Part shown: in pieces, positions 37,780 through 53,141 of the stretch | Layout: each line of letters starts with the position of its first letter | Position numbering within the stretch: the stretch's first letter is position 1 | Source: Sipunculus nudus | Lineage: Eukaryota > Annelida > Sipuncula > Golfingiida > Sipunculidae | NCBI GenBank assembly: GCA_026874595.1 | Contig: CM049321.1 | Location: forward strand, 18,698,979 to 18,762,978 | Direction of reading: 5' to 3' | Length of the DNA: 64,000 bases | Made by a program: the position numbers and the translations under genes | Notes under the pieces: generated by a model | Told to the model about the DNA's origin: nothing | Databases searched by the model: none | What the model saw: the letters and a program-made list of their open reading frames with translations, nothing else

Positions 37780-39092
37780 CTATGATATGAAACCCATGTT
37801 TATACCCTGTAACAGGAATTCCTTGTCCTCGTCCCCTTCTAGCTCAGTAGCCCATAACTCGGGTGTTTTGAAAGAGAATTACTAAAGTGTGGGCTATCAA
37901 GTCGGCTTTTATCTTGGCAAAGACAGCTGGTTGGTAATCCCTATGCCGAGGGGTCCTCTGACCCCTGTGGGTGAAGTGACCTAGGTTGGGGTTTTCCACA
38001 CCCTTTGACTGAGCATATGTGGGCATATTTACAATTAGAATTAAACCTGCATGATCCCTTATTAAAGGAGATACAAATCTCCCTCCCTGATAGATCAACT
38101 TGTCTCTTATACTGACCCGACTCTATGCAATTTATTGTTTGTCCTGATTCTTAAAGCCCATGTTAATTACTGGTGCTTTAGGTTGTAACCAAAATTGACT
38201 TAAGGTTGGAATTTGTAAACCCCATTGACACTGCAATTTTGCCTGCTCTTTTCGATATAAATCATCGAACATGACCACATCGGCCCATCTGTACTGCTGA
38301 GCTAAATCAGTAACTTGGATAAGGTAGGCCAAATATTCTGGAATATTAGCGAGACCCACCTTACCCTGTCTCATTAAGGTATCAAGAATTCTGAGAGCCG
38401 ATCAAAACCATAGCTCTTTTGAGATCGACTCAAGCTTAGGTTCCTTTTTTTTTAATTTAAAATATAAATCCATCCCCCCCCCCCCCCCCCGCTACCTGGG
38501 AGACTAGCTCCTCAACATCAATGTTATGCATACTACCTATCACAGGTCTAGCAAAGTCAATGATCTTTAGATAAGGAATGTCCGTTACGGGTCTCAAATA
38601 CATCGATGTTGAATCACACTGCAGTACCGTAGTTAGGGTTCCCCTACCCTGTGTTGCTTGGCCTTGGTGTACCAGGGGCGGTTGATCTAGCCTTTCTTGG
38701 GCCTGGAGAAGCGCCATGTTATGCCATGCTCGGGCTTCATCATCTTGTCTACGAGGATGTGGTACAGTTGTTGTTGACTCGTCCCACAGGGAGCCAAGGA
38801 TTTCATCAACCGTTGACTGCAGAATGCCGATTTCTTGTGTCGTTTTATTTTGAGCCGTCATACAGACGGACGGACGACAGCTGGGCTGCTCTACGCCGCC
38901 ATTTTGGATGCCTCCGCTCGTACAGTTTAGACGTTTTACGGCAAGTCGTAAAGCCAGTGATTGTGCTAATGGTAAAACCGGTATCGTTTTTAACACGTCC
39001 TCATCCAGCATCTGGAATTATTCTATCGACGTGAATCCGTGATGTGCTAAAACTGTGAGAGTTTCTTGTGTCAAATTGTTCTTAATGCCCAT
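37780..39092 (-). pseudogene. Dead DIRS-like gag plus start of RT-like segment, unit 6
   Basis: Full-span copy from an ATG at 39092. The N-terminal piece 38457-39011 has Ser-Gly where other units have Arg-Ala or Arg-Gly after NCT. Its homopolymer is T plus 17 C (38473-38490), which reads as a Gly run broken by Asp near the end and exits into the GFIF tail. The core is at 38132-38374 with the Gln variant. The knuckle is at 38019-38075. The segment resembling the RT start ends at 37780, just inside the tail of unit 5, and is unaffected by that unit's 429-bp deletion. Confidence 0.72.
38474..38490. repeat. Poly-C tract, unit 6 (T then C17)
   Basis: Same tract in unit 6, preceded by T as in unit 4. 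The frame exits into GFIF. Confidence 0.95.
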
Positions 39093-41591
39093 TGCTGGAC
39101 AGCAAAATCAAATGGTGTGTCCACCACCGCCTGTTTCTCCTACCCAGAGTCCTCTGTTGAGCCCATCAGGAATTAAAGTGTACCTCGCTGCTGCAAACGC
39201 AGGTCGATTTTGTTGGCTTGTCAGCGTATCAAACGTATCGCTGTAGGTACAATGCGAACTTCCAATGATTCAGTATAGCTTATGGGCACCACAAACAAGC
39301 CCAGCGTAATTATGTCTATTGAGGATTTGAGTAGGCCTACATACCTCGCCATTGCGTTACTATAACGTTGCAAAGAGTCGACTGTGTTGACATATAACTA
39401 TAAGACAGTTGTAAAAGGTATAAAAACGCCAGTGTTTGTTATGTCGTTAATGTGTGGCTTTTTACCTTGTGGGCACAACAACAAGACGCCTGTATCTCCT
39501 TGGAGTAAAGAGTTCGCTAGCCGCGAAAGCCAAGAAAAAATGCGTGTCCTTTGTGGTCTTTTAAACGTTAAGTAGCCCTTAACAACCAAGCAGGGTTGGC
39601 CTAACGCCGGTTGGCTGTGGCCACACGTGACCACAGCCGAGCGACCTCATTAGCTGCTCCTAAAATTCAAGTCACTTTTGTGGACTGCTCACTTTAAAAT
39701 ATAACGGCCCAGCAATCAAATGACAATAAAATTGTATATATTCTTACCTGCGATCTTTGGATGACCCCTTACGGACACTCCGTATTTTAACATTATAAAT
39801 AGAATAATTACTGGCATTTCGAACTATAACTCTCCGACAGGACTCTTTCTAAGCCAGCTGGATCATAAAACGCAGAAACATTAAAATAATATATTATCTT
39901 AAAATATAAGCCAAACTAAACCATCTTTGAATGACACATTAATTATATGATACAATTACAGTTCCAATTAGTTTAGATAATCATTAATTTCAGTTGAGCA
40001 TAATTGATATAATTTGTTGTAGAATACAAATTTTACTAATGGTCTGAATAATAACAGCAGAGGCAAAATGTAGGGAAGTTATTTATTTAATTATATGATT
40101 AAATAGATGATATTTGACTTGAAATGTTATGACAATTCCATGTGTACTTAGTGTCAAAGCAATGTCATCGTGTGGGTAAAAGTTTATTTAGACTTCTATG
40201 ATTCGGAGTTTATTGATGGAGCTTACAATAACAAACATGTTTGGGTTTCGGTGTACACAAGGCCTTGTAAAGCAAATGGGTATAACATCTGGTATTATTT
40301 TGCTACCTTCTCCAAAATGAATATGAACCACGCTAATGACATTGTTCCCTGTGGACTCTGGTTAATATCATATGAAAAGATAGTTGACGGGAAACCACAC
40401 TTAAATAACCACTTATTAATTTTGTGTCAAAATTGTTTGACAACGGAACGGTGTCTTTTCAAGGGTTCGTTACGGATGCTTTGGCTGTTTCCTGGGTTAT
40501 CATTGCAAGAGAAATCAACATGCGCAACTGTTATATAACTTAATAAGATACTGACAACAACAAAAATATTTGTAAACAATTTATTTGGAATGAAAAATTA
40601 AGGACAAGAGTTAAACTTAATAATAAATTTAATTTAATTGGAGGAAAATGTTTCCTTGACATTTGATTACAAAATAGGGAAGTGATAACGGTATAGAGAA
40701 CAATGGACTTAGATACACACCTAATTTTTTTTTTCTCCATGAAAAGTGATTTGTTTTATCATTTGCAAATTACAGGGCACTTCATCCATAAACTTAACTT
40801 CCTTGATGGCGTATTAACTATACATTTGTACAAATTATAATGATGGCGCAATAAGAGAATTATATTTTAAAGATGCCGTATTCTTAAATGCGATTTAGCT
40901 AAATGTAGGCAAAGTGCTGTCTCTTTGACAACCATATGGACATAGGTATGTTTGCTTAGCCTTAAAGAAAAAAAGGACAGAAATAAACCAGTGATATACC
41001 TTAATCGATGGTCAACCATTAACCACGAGTGAGACCGAGCCAAAATTCACTGTTGCATTTCCTGAACACAAAGGCATTTTACTATTTCTTCGTTGACAGT
41101 TGTGGCCTAAGACATGCCCATAACCTTACATAACCATACCTTTGTTTGAAACCAATCACATTTATCGAAAATATCTTTAGACAGATTATCCCCCAGACTG
41201 ATCATGCGTACTTTATCCGTGCTGCGAGCATGCTGTGCATTTTAAATTACGCAAGCAAAGCATTTTTATTCAATGCATTAAAATCCAGAATGGTTGTGTC
41301 TCTACTTATCTGTATTTTAATTGTTCAATGAATTTCACGTTATCGTATACTGATTAAATTTGGTACGCGAACCCTAACGTATAATGCATTTCGTGTTAAT
41401 TGCGTCATTGCAAAAAATGTGATTTTGCTTAAATGCGCTACTGCCTACCATTTTTTTCTGGCAAACAAAGCCATTCAGAACGACGTTTTATTCAATGCTG
41501 TTTTCTTTTTTTCCTTTTAAGCGGAACACTTGTGGCCCGGGCTTTGTAACGGATAATACTCCACTCATTTTTCGTAATACGTGACCAGAGC

Positions 41592-41594
<3 letters not shown>

Positions 41595-41649
<55 letters not shown>
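41595..41649. repeat. (TA)n microsatellite, unit 6, pure (TA)27
   Basis: Uninterrupted TA run of the same count as unit 5, with the TTCGTAAT left flank. Confidence 0.97.
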
Positions 41650-41651
<2 letters not shown>

Positions 41652-44600
41652 CTGTATTTATATGCAATAAAAAATCAATAATCCATAAGTAGCCTCATGC
41701 TGACTCTCGTGATAAATATTAGAAATGGTAACCTGTTAATAAAGGTGACGCTTGGTTAAACAGAAGAGGTGTTAACCCTCTGTTATAGTTAATAAATGAC
41801 TCTTCTACCGTACGTTGGCCATTGACCCATTTTCATGTTGAATGATTGGTCAATATTGAGCCTAACCAGGCCGATACCAGACCATATTCTTTTAAAAAAT
41901 AACTAACTTTCTCTTTATTTTGAAATGGGAGAAATCTGTTTTACCGCAGACGAAAAGTAAAGGCATTCACGAATGGTACATTTTTTAAACCAATACGCCA
42001 GCTTCTAAAATTATTTAGAAAAAAAAATATTAGATGCATTTAATTGTAAGCTCCGCTTTGTTGTTACAATGAATGACAGCAGAAATGGCAAAGCCCAGAA
42101 TGCTACACAAATAATGTACCTGGTGTAAAAGAAAAGTAATGCTTAATAGTAGTACCTTGGTGTAAATCACAGTTTGCTCTCTAAGAAAGATACAAGAGAA
42201 CTTGCAAATACATCATGTGGAATGCACCCCTTCTCCTGTAGCATATAGATCCAAAGGCAAGTTGTACAGCAACAAGGTGATAACAGTCAGAGATATTTGG
42301 AAATGTATGTGTTTCACTATGATACATTTGTTTGTGATATGCAGCTGATAGGTATTTTACTCGGTTGTCGTGGTTATAAAAAAAACCGAGCCATTTATGT
42401 AAAGCTCTGGTTAATCATTTTGTCATGAACACTCATTATAGTTCATCAAAAATACAAGAATTAGTTCCTGAGTGGAACTTAAGTGGCTGAGTGACTCATT
42501 GTTCAACAAGGATATCGTATTAATTCATCTAATTACTTTTGTCCAACAACGAAAGGAGAACACTTAAGAACTATTAACGGTAATCTGGTTTAACAACGGG
42601 CAGTAATATTGACCTTATTATTAAGTTTTCCATTAAAGATGAAAAGCTATGGGATAAAGTTACCCTCTGATCATTTGATGTATCTTTTTATGTTATTATG
42701 ATATAAGTCGGGTAGTCATGCCGTTTTGGACAGACCAATATCATTATTTTCCTGGTTACATCATATATGTTTATTTATATATGGGTCTTCGTATATACGA
42801 CAAGCCTGTCATATATAACCTCTTTATGTCAATTATTTATGGTTTACTGCTTGTTCATTATAGAACAATTGGATGTTAATATAAATTTATCTCTTACAAC
42901 CCTGCGATGCAAATGTAAATAAAAATAAACCTGCAAAACCATAAAACGTGTGTAAAACAGGGCATATACCTTCTACAAATAACCGAAGCCTCACGAACCT
43001 CTTGTGTAAACATTCATTTAGCTTAAAAAAGAGGGTATCAGTAGTACAATATAATTATGTTGAGTGTGGAATGCAGAAGCAATGTTTGCCTTTGCTTGAT
43101 ATTTTTCTATATCTGACTGATATACTCATCGAAGAAACGTGTTTTCATGCTTAACCTTTTTTTGAGGGACACACATGAATTTTTACCAGGTATTAAAAAT
43201 TAGAGTTCCCTTTTAACATTAAACGAAACGCTCCAAAATAATAACGATGCACGTATCGCATATCTCCCTAGAAATTTTTGAACAACACCGCCCTACTAGC
43301 GACCAATAGAATCAGTATCCCATATTAATGTTTAAAATTTATGAAACCTATGGCTCGTTTACTGCAACATTAATTATTTCATCAGATTCATATGATTTTT
43401 CCTGTGATCTAGAATGAATATTTACATTCAAAATAGAAAAAAAATCATAAAAAATATATTTGCCATATGTCAGGGGAATATTGTTTTGAATTATTTGGTA
43501 TAATGAAAAGCAAGCGTTATAATAACATTCGATCGCAAATACGAATATTATGTCATTGACAAACTCTAATTATTGTAATAATTTAAGTTCAGGATACCTT
43601 TAATCTGTTTAAGCATTATTTCTTAAAAATGAAATATGCCATTCCGGCAAACGGGAGATTCGTTTGGTTTCCACTGGCACTTGGGGAATGCTAACGATCT
43701 TATTGTGCCACCAACTGGTTGACTGTAGTTTCCTTTAGCCTAACTTAATTTTTCCTTTTGCCACTTATATCTTTTGTTAAAAATGTAATTTGCTTAATAA
43801 GAAAGTAAAGCATGGAGACCGCAACAGATATCATTCGAAACATTGCACACATATCTCATCAGAATACTCTAATACCTAGCATGATTTGGATGGGTTCAAG
43901 TACTGACAATATAAATAGCATATAGGTTCTTTTCCTGGACACAAATGTAACACGCCTTGATAAAGCATAATAAAATAAATTGCATCTAAACCATGCTTTA
44001 TAGGTCCGAAGCATGATCAGTATCTACATCTTCTACTTAAGTATGATTTGATGGAAGTCAAAAGTCACAACAGATGAATGATTCAGTCTTAAAAATGTTT
44101 AATATCAGTAGTAAACCAGAAAGACAAATTTTGAACGAAAAAGAACACAACTAAAGCTTTTTAATGTTGGTAAGTGCAAAGTAATCAATGTACTATATCT
44201 GACTATCGGGGGTTCGCTTCCGTAGGGAAAGATATCAATTATTATTACAATATTTTACTTAAAAAATAACTGTATCAATGGACAAAATAGACAAATATGT
44301 AACCGTTTGAAATCTATCATTACTACAAAAATTTACAAAATTGTAATCAATTACGATTACAAAAAAAAAATCGTTTGTAATTAATCAAGATTACGGAAAA
44401 CGATTTCCCAATGACTGGATGTAATCTTTCGTGCTTGCGCGGAGAAGAAAGCGTTTTACAATTCGACTCCCCAGGTCCCACTATAATTACACGAAACAAT
44501 TCATTGGGACTATTATCTGACCATTAATCGCAAATATTCTTTCCAGGAATAGTATTAATTATACATACAAATATGTATGATACGATACCTTCCTGACCGT

Positions 44601-45463
44601 TTCGTGACAATGCTACCACTGTATCATTGTCACATCCTCAAAAAAAAATGGATATTCCAGATTCGTATAACGAGACCAAACTGGCTGAAGCTCTCACATA
44701 CACACAAAAATGAGAAAGACGAGTGTAAAAAAATAAGTATGTATTCAAGGAAATCTTACAATTATCTAGGGAGTCGTTTTACTCTCAAGGCAGAATAACA
44801 ATATCCCATGAATCCGTATTAATGCAATACACAAACAGAGTCCACACACTGCACAGTTAAAAGAAGTTCGCACGGTCCCTAGCCTACTGGTCACATGACC
44901 GTCACGCAAGAGGTCACTCTGTTTAACACCGTACACGCACAGGCGCCCCTCGTCGTAAAACCGGGTCTCCGTTCTCGAAGTAACACAGGTAAAAGAATCC
45001 GTTCTCGAATATTTTAAGCCCACGACAATATACAGTTCCAACGGGTCAGCGTATCAATTTTTCAGGTCTGTTTTCTATGGCCCCATCACGGCAGATAAAC
45101 ATCAACTTATTACAATTCCGTCTGTAAACGGAACATGCATGTCCGTTAGCGAAATGTTATTGATGTAGGTTGCCCACAGCCTCTAACATATCATACATCT
45201 GGAATCGTCCCTGCGCTGAACATTTCATAGGTATCTTTGGAGATTCATGCTAGACAGACAATCTCTCGGATATCAACATCAGGCGCCTTGCCCCAGAAAT
45301 TTCTATCTTTGCTTTCCTCTTTCCAGCTTATACATCGATGCTGATGACACGCTTTCTGACCGTCCTTAGACCATCGTTCGATCGCATGAATACAACAAAC
45401 TGAACACGCCTCCAGAGACAAACGTATGAAAAATGTATGATGTATGTATCTGTTCTCCCTTTT

Positions 45464-46771
45464 CTATGATATAAAACCCATGTTTATACCCTGTAACAGG
45501 AATTCCTTGTCCTCGTCCCCTTCTAGCTCAGTAGCCCATAACTCGGGTGTTTTGAAAGAGAATTACTAAAGTGTGGGCTATCAAGTCGGCTTTTATCTTG
45601 GCAAAGACAGCTGGTTGGTAATCCCTATGCCGAGGGGTCCTCTGACCCCTGTGGGTGAAGTGACCTAGGTTGGGGTTTTCCACACCCATTGACTGAGCAT
45701 ATGTGGGCATATTTACAATTAGAATTAAACCTGCATGATCCCTTATTAAAGGAGATACAAATCTCCCTCCCTGATAGATCAACTTGTCTCTTATACTGAC
45801 CCGACTCTATGCAATTTATTGTTTGTCTTGATTCTTAAAGCCCATGTTAATTACTGGTGCTTTAGGTTGTAACCAAAATTGACTTAAGGTTGGAATTTGT
45901 AAACCCCATTGACACTGCAATTTTGCCTGCTCTTTTCGATATAAATCATCGAACATGACCACATCGGCCCATCTGTACTGCTGAGCTAAATCAGTAACTT
46001 GGATAAGGTAGGCCAAATATTCTGGAATATTAGCGAGACCCACCTTACCCTGTCTCATTAAGGTATCAAGAATTCTGAGAGCCGATCAAAACCATAGCTC
46101 TTTTGAGATCGACTCAAGTTTAGGTTCCTTTTTTTTTAATTTAAAATATAAATCCACCCCCCCCCCCCCGCTACCTGGGAGACTAGCTCCTCAACATCAA
46201 TGTTATGCATACTACCTATCACAGGTCTAGCAAAGTCAATGATCTTTAGATAAGGAATGTCCGTTACGGGTCTCAAATACATCGATGTTGAATCACACTG
46301 CAGTACCGTAGTTAGGGTTCCCCTACCCTGTGTTGCTTGGCCTTGGTGTACCAGGGGCGGTTGATCTAGCCTTTCTTGGGCCTGGAGAAGCGCCATATTA
46401 TGCCATGCTCGGGCTTCATCATCTTGTCTACGAGGATGTGGTACAGTTGTTGTTGACTCGTCCCACAGGGAGCCAAGGATTTCATCAACCGTTGACTGCA
46501 GAATGCCGATTTCTTGTGTCGTTTTATTTTGAGCCGTCATACAGACGGACGGACGACAGCTGGGCTGCTCTACGCCGCCATTTTGGATGCCTCCTCTCGT
46601 ACAGTTTAGACGTTTTACGGCAAGTCGTAAAGCCAGTGATTGTGCTAATGGTAAAACCGGTATCGTTTTTAACACGTCCTCATCCAGCATCTGGAATTAT
46701 TCTATCGACGTGAATCCGTGATGTGCTAAAACTGTGAGAGTTTCTTGTGTCAAATTGTTCTTAATGCCCAT
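45464..46771 (-). pseudogene. Dead DIRS-like gag plus start of RT-like segment, unit 7
   Basis: Full-span copy from an ATG at 46771. The 184-codon piece is 46136-46690, with a C13 tract (46157-46169) and exit into the WIYILN tail. The core is open at 45816-46058 (Gln variant). It shares with unit 9 a change that turns CCATGTTATG into CCATATTATG on the plus strand (silent or near-silent for gag, Cys to Tyr on the opposite strand). The CCCH knuckle is at 45703-45759. The shared TAA and TGA lesions are present. Confidence 0.72.
46157..46169. repeat. Poly-C tract, unit 7 (C13)
   Basis: Same tract in unit 7. The frame exits into WIYILN. Confidence 0.95.
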
Positions 46772-49271
46772 TGCTGGACAGCAAAATCAAATGGTGTGTC
46801 CACCACCGCCTGTTTCTCCTACCCAGAGTCCTCTGTTGAGCCCATTAGGAATTAAAGTGTACCTCGCCGCTGCAAACGCAGGTCGATTTTGTTGACTTGT
46901 CAGCGTATCAAACGTATCGCTGTAGGTACAATGCGAACTTCCAATGATTCAGTATAGCTTATGGGCACCACAAACAAGCCCAGCGTAATTATGTCTATTG
47001 AGGATTTGAGTAGGCCTACATACCTCGCCATTGCGTTACTATAACGTTGCAAAGAGTCGACTGTGTTGACATATAACTATAAGACAGTTGTAAAAGGTAT
47101 AAAAACGCCAGTGTTTGTTATGTCGTTAATGTGTGGCTTTTTACCTTGTGGGCACAACAACAAGACGCCTGTATCTCCTTGGAGTAAAGAGTTCGCTAGC
47201 CGCGAAAGCCAAGAAAAAATGCGTGTCCTTTGTGGTCTTTTAAACGTTAAGTAGCCCTTAACAACCAAGCAGGGTTGGCCTAACGCCGGTTGGCTGTGGC
47301 CACACGTGACCACAGCCGAGCGACCTCATTAGCTGCTCCTAAAATTCAAGTCACTTTTGTGGACTGCTCACTTTAAAATATAACGGCCCAGCAATCAAAT
47401 GACAATAAAATTGTATATATTCTTACCTGCGATCTTTGGATGACCCCTTACGGACACTCCGTATTTTAACATTATAAATAGAATAATTACTGGCATTTCG
47501 AACTATAACTCTCCGACAGGACTCTTTCTAAGCCAGCTGGATCATAAAACGCAGAAACATTAAAATAATATATTATCTTAAAATATAAGCCAAACTAAAC
47601 CATCTTTGAATGACACATTAATTATATGATACAATTACAGTTCCAATTAGTTTAGATAATCATTAATTTCAGTTGAGCATAATTGATATAATTTGTTGTA
47701 GAATACAAATTTTACTAATGGTCTGAATAATAACAGCAGAGGCAAAATGTAGGGAAGTTATTTATTTAATTATATGATTAAATAGATGATATTTGACTTG
47801 AAATGTTATGACAATTCCATGTGTACTTAGTGTCAAAGCAATGTCATCGTGTGGGTAAAAGTTTATTTAGACTTCTATGATTCGGAGTTTATTGATGGAG
47901 CTTACAATAACAAACATGTTTGGGTTTCGGTGTACACAAGGCCTTGTAAAGCAAATGGGTATAACATCTGGTATTATTTTGCTACCTTCTCCAAAATGAA
48001 TATGAACCACGCTAATGACATTTTCCCTGTGGACTCTGGTTAATATCATATGAAAAGATAGTTGACGGGAAACCACACTTAAATAACCACTTATTAATTT
48101 TGTGTCAAAATTGTTTGACAACGGAACGGTGTCTTTTCAAGGGTTCGTTACGGATGCTTTGGCTGTTTCCTGGGTTATCATTGCAAGAGAAATCAACATG
48201 CGCAACTGTTATATAACTTAATAAGATACTGACAACAACAAAAATATTTGTAAACAATTTATTTGGAATGAAAAATTAAGGACAAGAGTTAAACTTAATA
48301 ATAAATTTAATTTAATTGGAGGAAAATGTTTACTTGACATTTGATTACAAAATAGGGAAGTGATAACGGTATAGAGAACAATGGACTTAGATACACACCT
48401 AATTTTTTTTTTTTCTCCATGAAAAGTGATTTGTTTTATCATTTGCAAATTACAGGGCACTTCATCCATAAACTTAACTTCCTTGATGGCGTATTAACTA
48501 TACATTTGTACAAATTATAATGATGGCGCAATAAGAGAATTATATTTTAAAGATGCCGTATTCTTAAATGCGATTTAGCTAAATGTAGGCAAAGTGCTGT
48601 CTCTTTGACAACCATATGGACATAGGTATGTTTGCTTAGCCTTAAAGAAAAAAAGGACAGAAATAAACCAGTGATATACCTTAATCGATGGTCAACCATT
48701 AACCACGAGTGAGACCGAGCCAAAATTCACTGTTGCATTTCCTGAACACAAAGGCATTTTTCTATTTCTTCGTTGACAGTTGTGGCCTTAGACATGCCCA
48801 TAACCTTACATAACCATACCTTTGTTTGAAACCAATCACATTTATCGAAAATATCTTTAGACAGATTATCCCCCAGACTGATCATGCGTACTTTATCCGT
48901 GCTGCGAGCATGCTGTGCATTTTAAATTACGCAAGCAAAGCATTTTTATTCAATGCATTAAAATCCAGAATGGTTGTGTCTCTACTTATCTGTATTTTAA
49001 TTGTTCAATGAATTTCATGTTATCGTATACTGATTAAATTTGGTACGCGAACCCTAACGTATAATGCATTTCGTGTTAATTGCGTCATTGCTAAAATGTG
49101 ATTTTGCTTAAATGCGCTACTGCCTACCATTTTTTCTGGCAAACAAAGCCATTCAGAACGACGTTTTATTCAATGCTGTTTTCTTTTATTCCTTTTAAGC
49201 GGAACACTTGTGGCCCGGGCTTTGTAACGGATAATACTCCACTCATTTTCTGTAATACGTGACCAGAGCAT

Positions 49272-49280
49272 TTATATATA

Positions 49281-49325
<45 letters not shown>

Positions 49326-49330
49326 ATATT
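49272..49330. repeat. (TA)n microsatellite, unit 7, interrupted
   Basis: TA run broken twice by TTTA, with the TTCTGTAAT left flank. Confidence 0.97.
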
Positions 49331-52300
49331 CCTGTATTTATATGCAATAAAAAATCAATAATCCATAAGTAGCCTGATGCTGACCCTCGTGATAAATATT
49401 AGAAATGGTAACCTGTTAATAAAGGTGACGCTTGGTTAAACAGAAGAGGTGTTAACCCTCTGTTATAGTTAATAAATGACTCTTCTACCGTACGTTGGCC
49501 ATTGACCCATTTTCATGTTGAATGATTGGTCAATATTGAGCCTAACCAGGCCGATACCAGACCATATTCTTTTAAAAAATAACTAACTTTCTCTTTATTT
49601 TGAAATGGGAGAAATCTGTTTTACCGCAGACGAAAAGTAAAGGCATTCACGAATGGTACATTTTTTAAACCAATACGCCAGCTTCTAAAATTATTTAGAA
49701 AAAAAAATATTAGATGCATTTAATTGTAAGCTCCGCTTTGTTGTTACAATGAATGACAGCAGAAATGGCAAAGCCCAGAATGCTACACAAATAATGTACC
49801 TGGTGTAAAAGAAAAGTAATGCTTAATAGTAGTACCTTGGTGTAAATCACAGTTTGCTCTCTAAGAAAGATACAAGAGAACCTGCAAATACATCATGTGG
49901 AATGCACCCCTTCTCCTGTAGTATATAGATCCAAAGGCAAGTTGTACAGCAACAAGGTGATAACAGTCAGAGATATTTGGAAATGTATGTGTTTCACTAT
50001 GATACATTTGTTTGTGATATGCAGCTGATAGGTATTTTACTCGGTTGTCGTGGTTATAAAAAAAACCGAGCCATTTATGTAAAGCTCTGGTTAATCATTT
50101 TGTCATGAACACTCATTATAGTTCATCAAAAATACAAGAATTAGTTCCTGAGTGGAACTTAAGTGGCTGAGTGACTCATTGTTCAACAAGGATATCCTAT
50201 TAATTCATCTAATTACTTTTGTCCAACAACGAAAGAAGAACACTTAAGAACTATTAACGGTAATCTGGTTTAACAACGGGCAGTAATATTGACCTTATTA
50301 TTAATTTTTCCATTAAAGATGAAAAGCTATGGGATAAAGTTACCCTCTTATCATTTGATGTATCTTTTTATGTTATTATGATATAAGTCGGGTAGTCATG
50401 CCGTTTTGGACAGACCAATATCATTATTTTCCTGGTTACATCATATATGTTTATTTATATATGGGTCTTCGTATATACGACAAGCCTGTCATATATAACC
50501 TCTTTATGTCAATTATTTATGCTTTACTGCTTGTTCATTATCGAACAATTGGATGTTAATATAAATTTATCTCTTACAACCCTGCGATGCAAATATAAAT
50601 AAAAATAAACCTGCAAAACCATAAAACGTGTGTAAAACAGGGCATATACCTTCTACAAATAACCGAAGCCTCACGAACCTCTTGTGTAAACATTCATTTA
50701 GCTTAAAAAAGAGGGTATCAGTAGTACAATATAATTATGTTGAGTGTGGAATGCAGAAGCAATGTTTGCCTTTGCTTGATATTTTTCTATATCTGACTGA
50801 TATACTCATCGAAGAAACGTGTTTTCATGCTTAACCTTTTTTTGAGGGACACACATGAATTTTTACCAGGTATTAAAAATTAGAGTTCCCTTTTAACATT
50901 AAACGAAACGCTCCAAAATAATAACGATGCACGTATCGCATATCTCCCTAGAAATTTTTGAACAACACCGCCCTACTAGCGACCAATAGAATCAGTATCC
51001 CATATTAATGTTTAAAATTTATGAAACCTATGGCTCGTTTACTGCAACATTAATTATTTCATCAGATTCATATGATTTTTCCTGTGATCTAGAATGAATA
51101 TTTACATTCAAAATAGAAAAAAAATCATAAAAAATATATTTGCCATATGTCAGGGGAATATTGTTTTGAATTATTTGGTATAATGAAAAGCAAGCGTTAT
51201 AATAACATTCGATCGCAAATACGAATATTATGTCATTGACAAACTCTAATTATTGTAATAATTTAAGTTCAGGATACCTTTAATCTGTTTAAGCATTATT
51301 TCTTAAAAATGAAATTTGCCATTCCGGCAAACGGGAGATTCGTTTGGTTTCCACTGGCACTTGGGGAATGCTAACGATCTTATTGTGCCACCAACTGGTT
51401 GACTGTAGTTTCCTTTAGCCTAACTTAATTTTTCCTTTTGCCACTTATATCTTTTGTTAAAAATGTAATTTGCTTAATAAGAAAGTAAAGCATGGAGACC
51501 GCAACAGATATCATTCGAAACATTGCACACATATCTCATCAGAATACTCTAATACCTAGCATGATTTGGATGGGTTCAAGTACTGACAATATAAATAGCA
51601 TATAGGTTCTTTTCCTGGACACAAATGTAACACGCCTTGATAAAGCATAATAAAATAAATTGCATCTAAACCATGCTTTATAGGTCCGAAGCATGATCAG
51701 TATCTACATCTTCTACTTAAGTATGATTTGATGAAAGTCAAAAGTCACAACAGATGAATGATTCAGTCTTAAAAATGTTTAATATCAGTAGTAAACCAGA
51801 AAGACAAATTTTGAACGAAAAAGAACACAACTAAAGCTTTTTAATGTTGGTAAGTGCAAAGTAATCAATGTACTATATCTGACTATCGGGGGTTCGCTTC
51901 CGTAGGGAAAGATATCAATTATTATTACAATATTTTACTTAAAAAATAACTGTATCAATGGACAAAATAGACAAATATGTAACCGTTTGAAATCTATCAT
52001 TACTACAAAAATTTACAAAATTGTAATCAATTACGATTACAAAAAAAATCGTTTGTAATTAATCAAGATTACGGAAAACGATTTCCCAATGACTGGATGT
52101 AATCTTTCGTGCTTGCGCGGAGAAGAAAGCGTTTTACAATTCGACTCCCCAGGTCCCACTATAATTACACGAAACAATTCATTGGGACTATTATCTGACC
52201 ATTAATCGCAAATATTCTTTCCAGGAATAGTATTAATTATACATACAAATATGTATGATACGATACCTTCCTGACCGTTTCGTGACAATGCTACCACTGT

Positions 52301-53141
52301 ATCATTGTCACATCCTCAAAAAAAAATGGATATTCCAGATTCGTATAACGAGACCAAACTGGCTGAAGCTCTCACATACACACAAAAATGAGAAAGACGA
52401 GTGTAAAAAAATAAGTATATATTCAAGGAAATCTTACAATTATCTAGGGAGTCGTTTTACTCTCAAGGCAGAATAACAATATCCCATGAATCCGTATTAA
52501 TGCAATACACAAACAGAGTCCACACACTGCACAGTTAAAAGAAGTTCGCACGGTCCCTAGCCTACTGGTCACATGACCGTCACGCAAGAGGTCACTCTGT
52601 TTAACACCGTACACGCACAGGCGCCCCTCGTCGTAAAACCGGGTCTCCGTTCTCGAAGTAACACAGGTAAAAGAATCCGTTGTCGAATATTTTAAGCCCA
52701 CGACAATATACAGTTCCAACGGGTCAGCGTATCAATTTTTCAGGTCTGTTTTCTATGGCCCCATCACGGCAGATAAACATCAACTTATTACAATTCCGTC
52801 TGTAAACGGAACATGCATGTCCGTTAGCGAAATGTTATTGATGTAGGTTGCCCACAGCCTCTAACATATCATACATCTGGAATCGTCCCTGCGCTGAACA
52901 TTTCATAGGCATCTTTGGAGATTCATGCTAGACAGACAATCTCTCGGATATCAACATCAGGCGCCTTGCCCCAGAAATTTCTATCTTTGCTTTCCTCTTT
53001 CCAGCTTATACATCGATGCTGATGACACGCTTTCTGACCGTCCTTAGACCATCGTTCGATCGCATGAATACAACAAACTGAACACGCTTCCAGAGACAAA
53101 CGTATGAAAAATGTATGATGTATGTATCTGTTCTCCCTTTT

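Larger units (their letters stand above)
30643..37892. repeat. Tandem macrosatellite unit 5 (7250 bp, internally deleted)
   Basis: Complete in extent, but missing 429 bp relative to unit 4. The join is at 37367-37372, where the six bases GTATCA are present once. In intact units GTATCA occurs at both ends of the missing segment. The loss removes most of the CpG-richer block. This unit also carries the longest C run, 19 C followed by GG at 31223-31243. Confidence 0.97.
37893..45576. repeat. Tandem macrosatellite unit 6 (7684 bp)
   Basis: Complete, full-length unit. It has a pure (TA)27 tract like unit 5 and private base changes in the gag region (CCTCCGCTCG near 38911) and just upstream of it (GCCCATCAGG near 39161). 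Its gag core carries the Gln variant shared with units 2 and 7-9, while its microsatellite is of the class shared with units 1, 4 and 5. Confidence 0.97.
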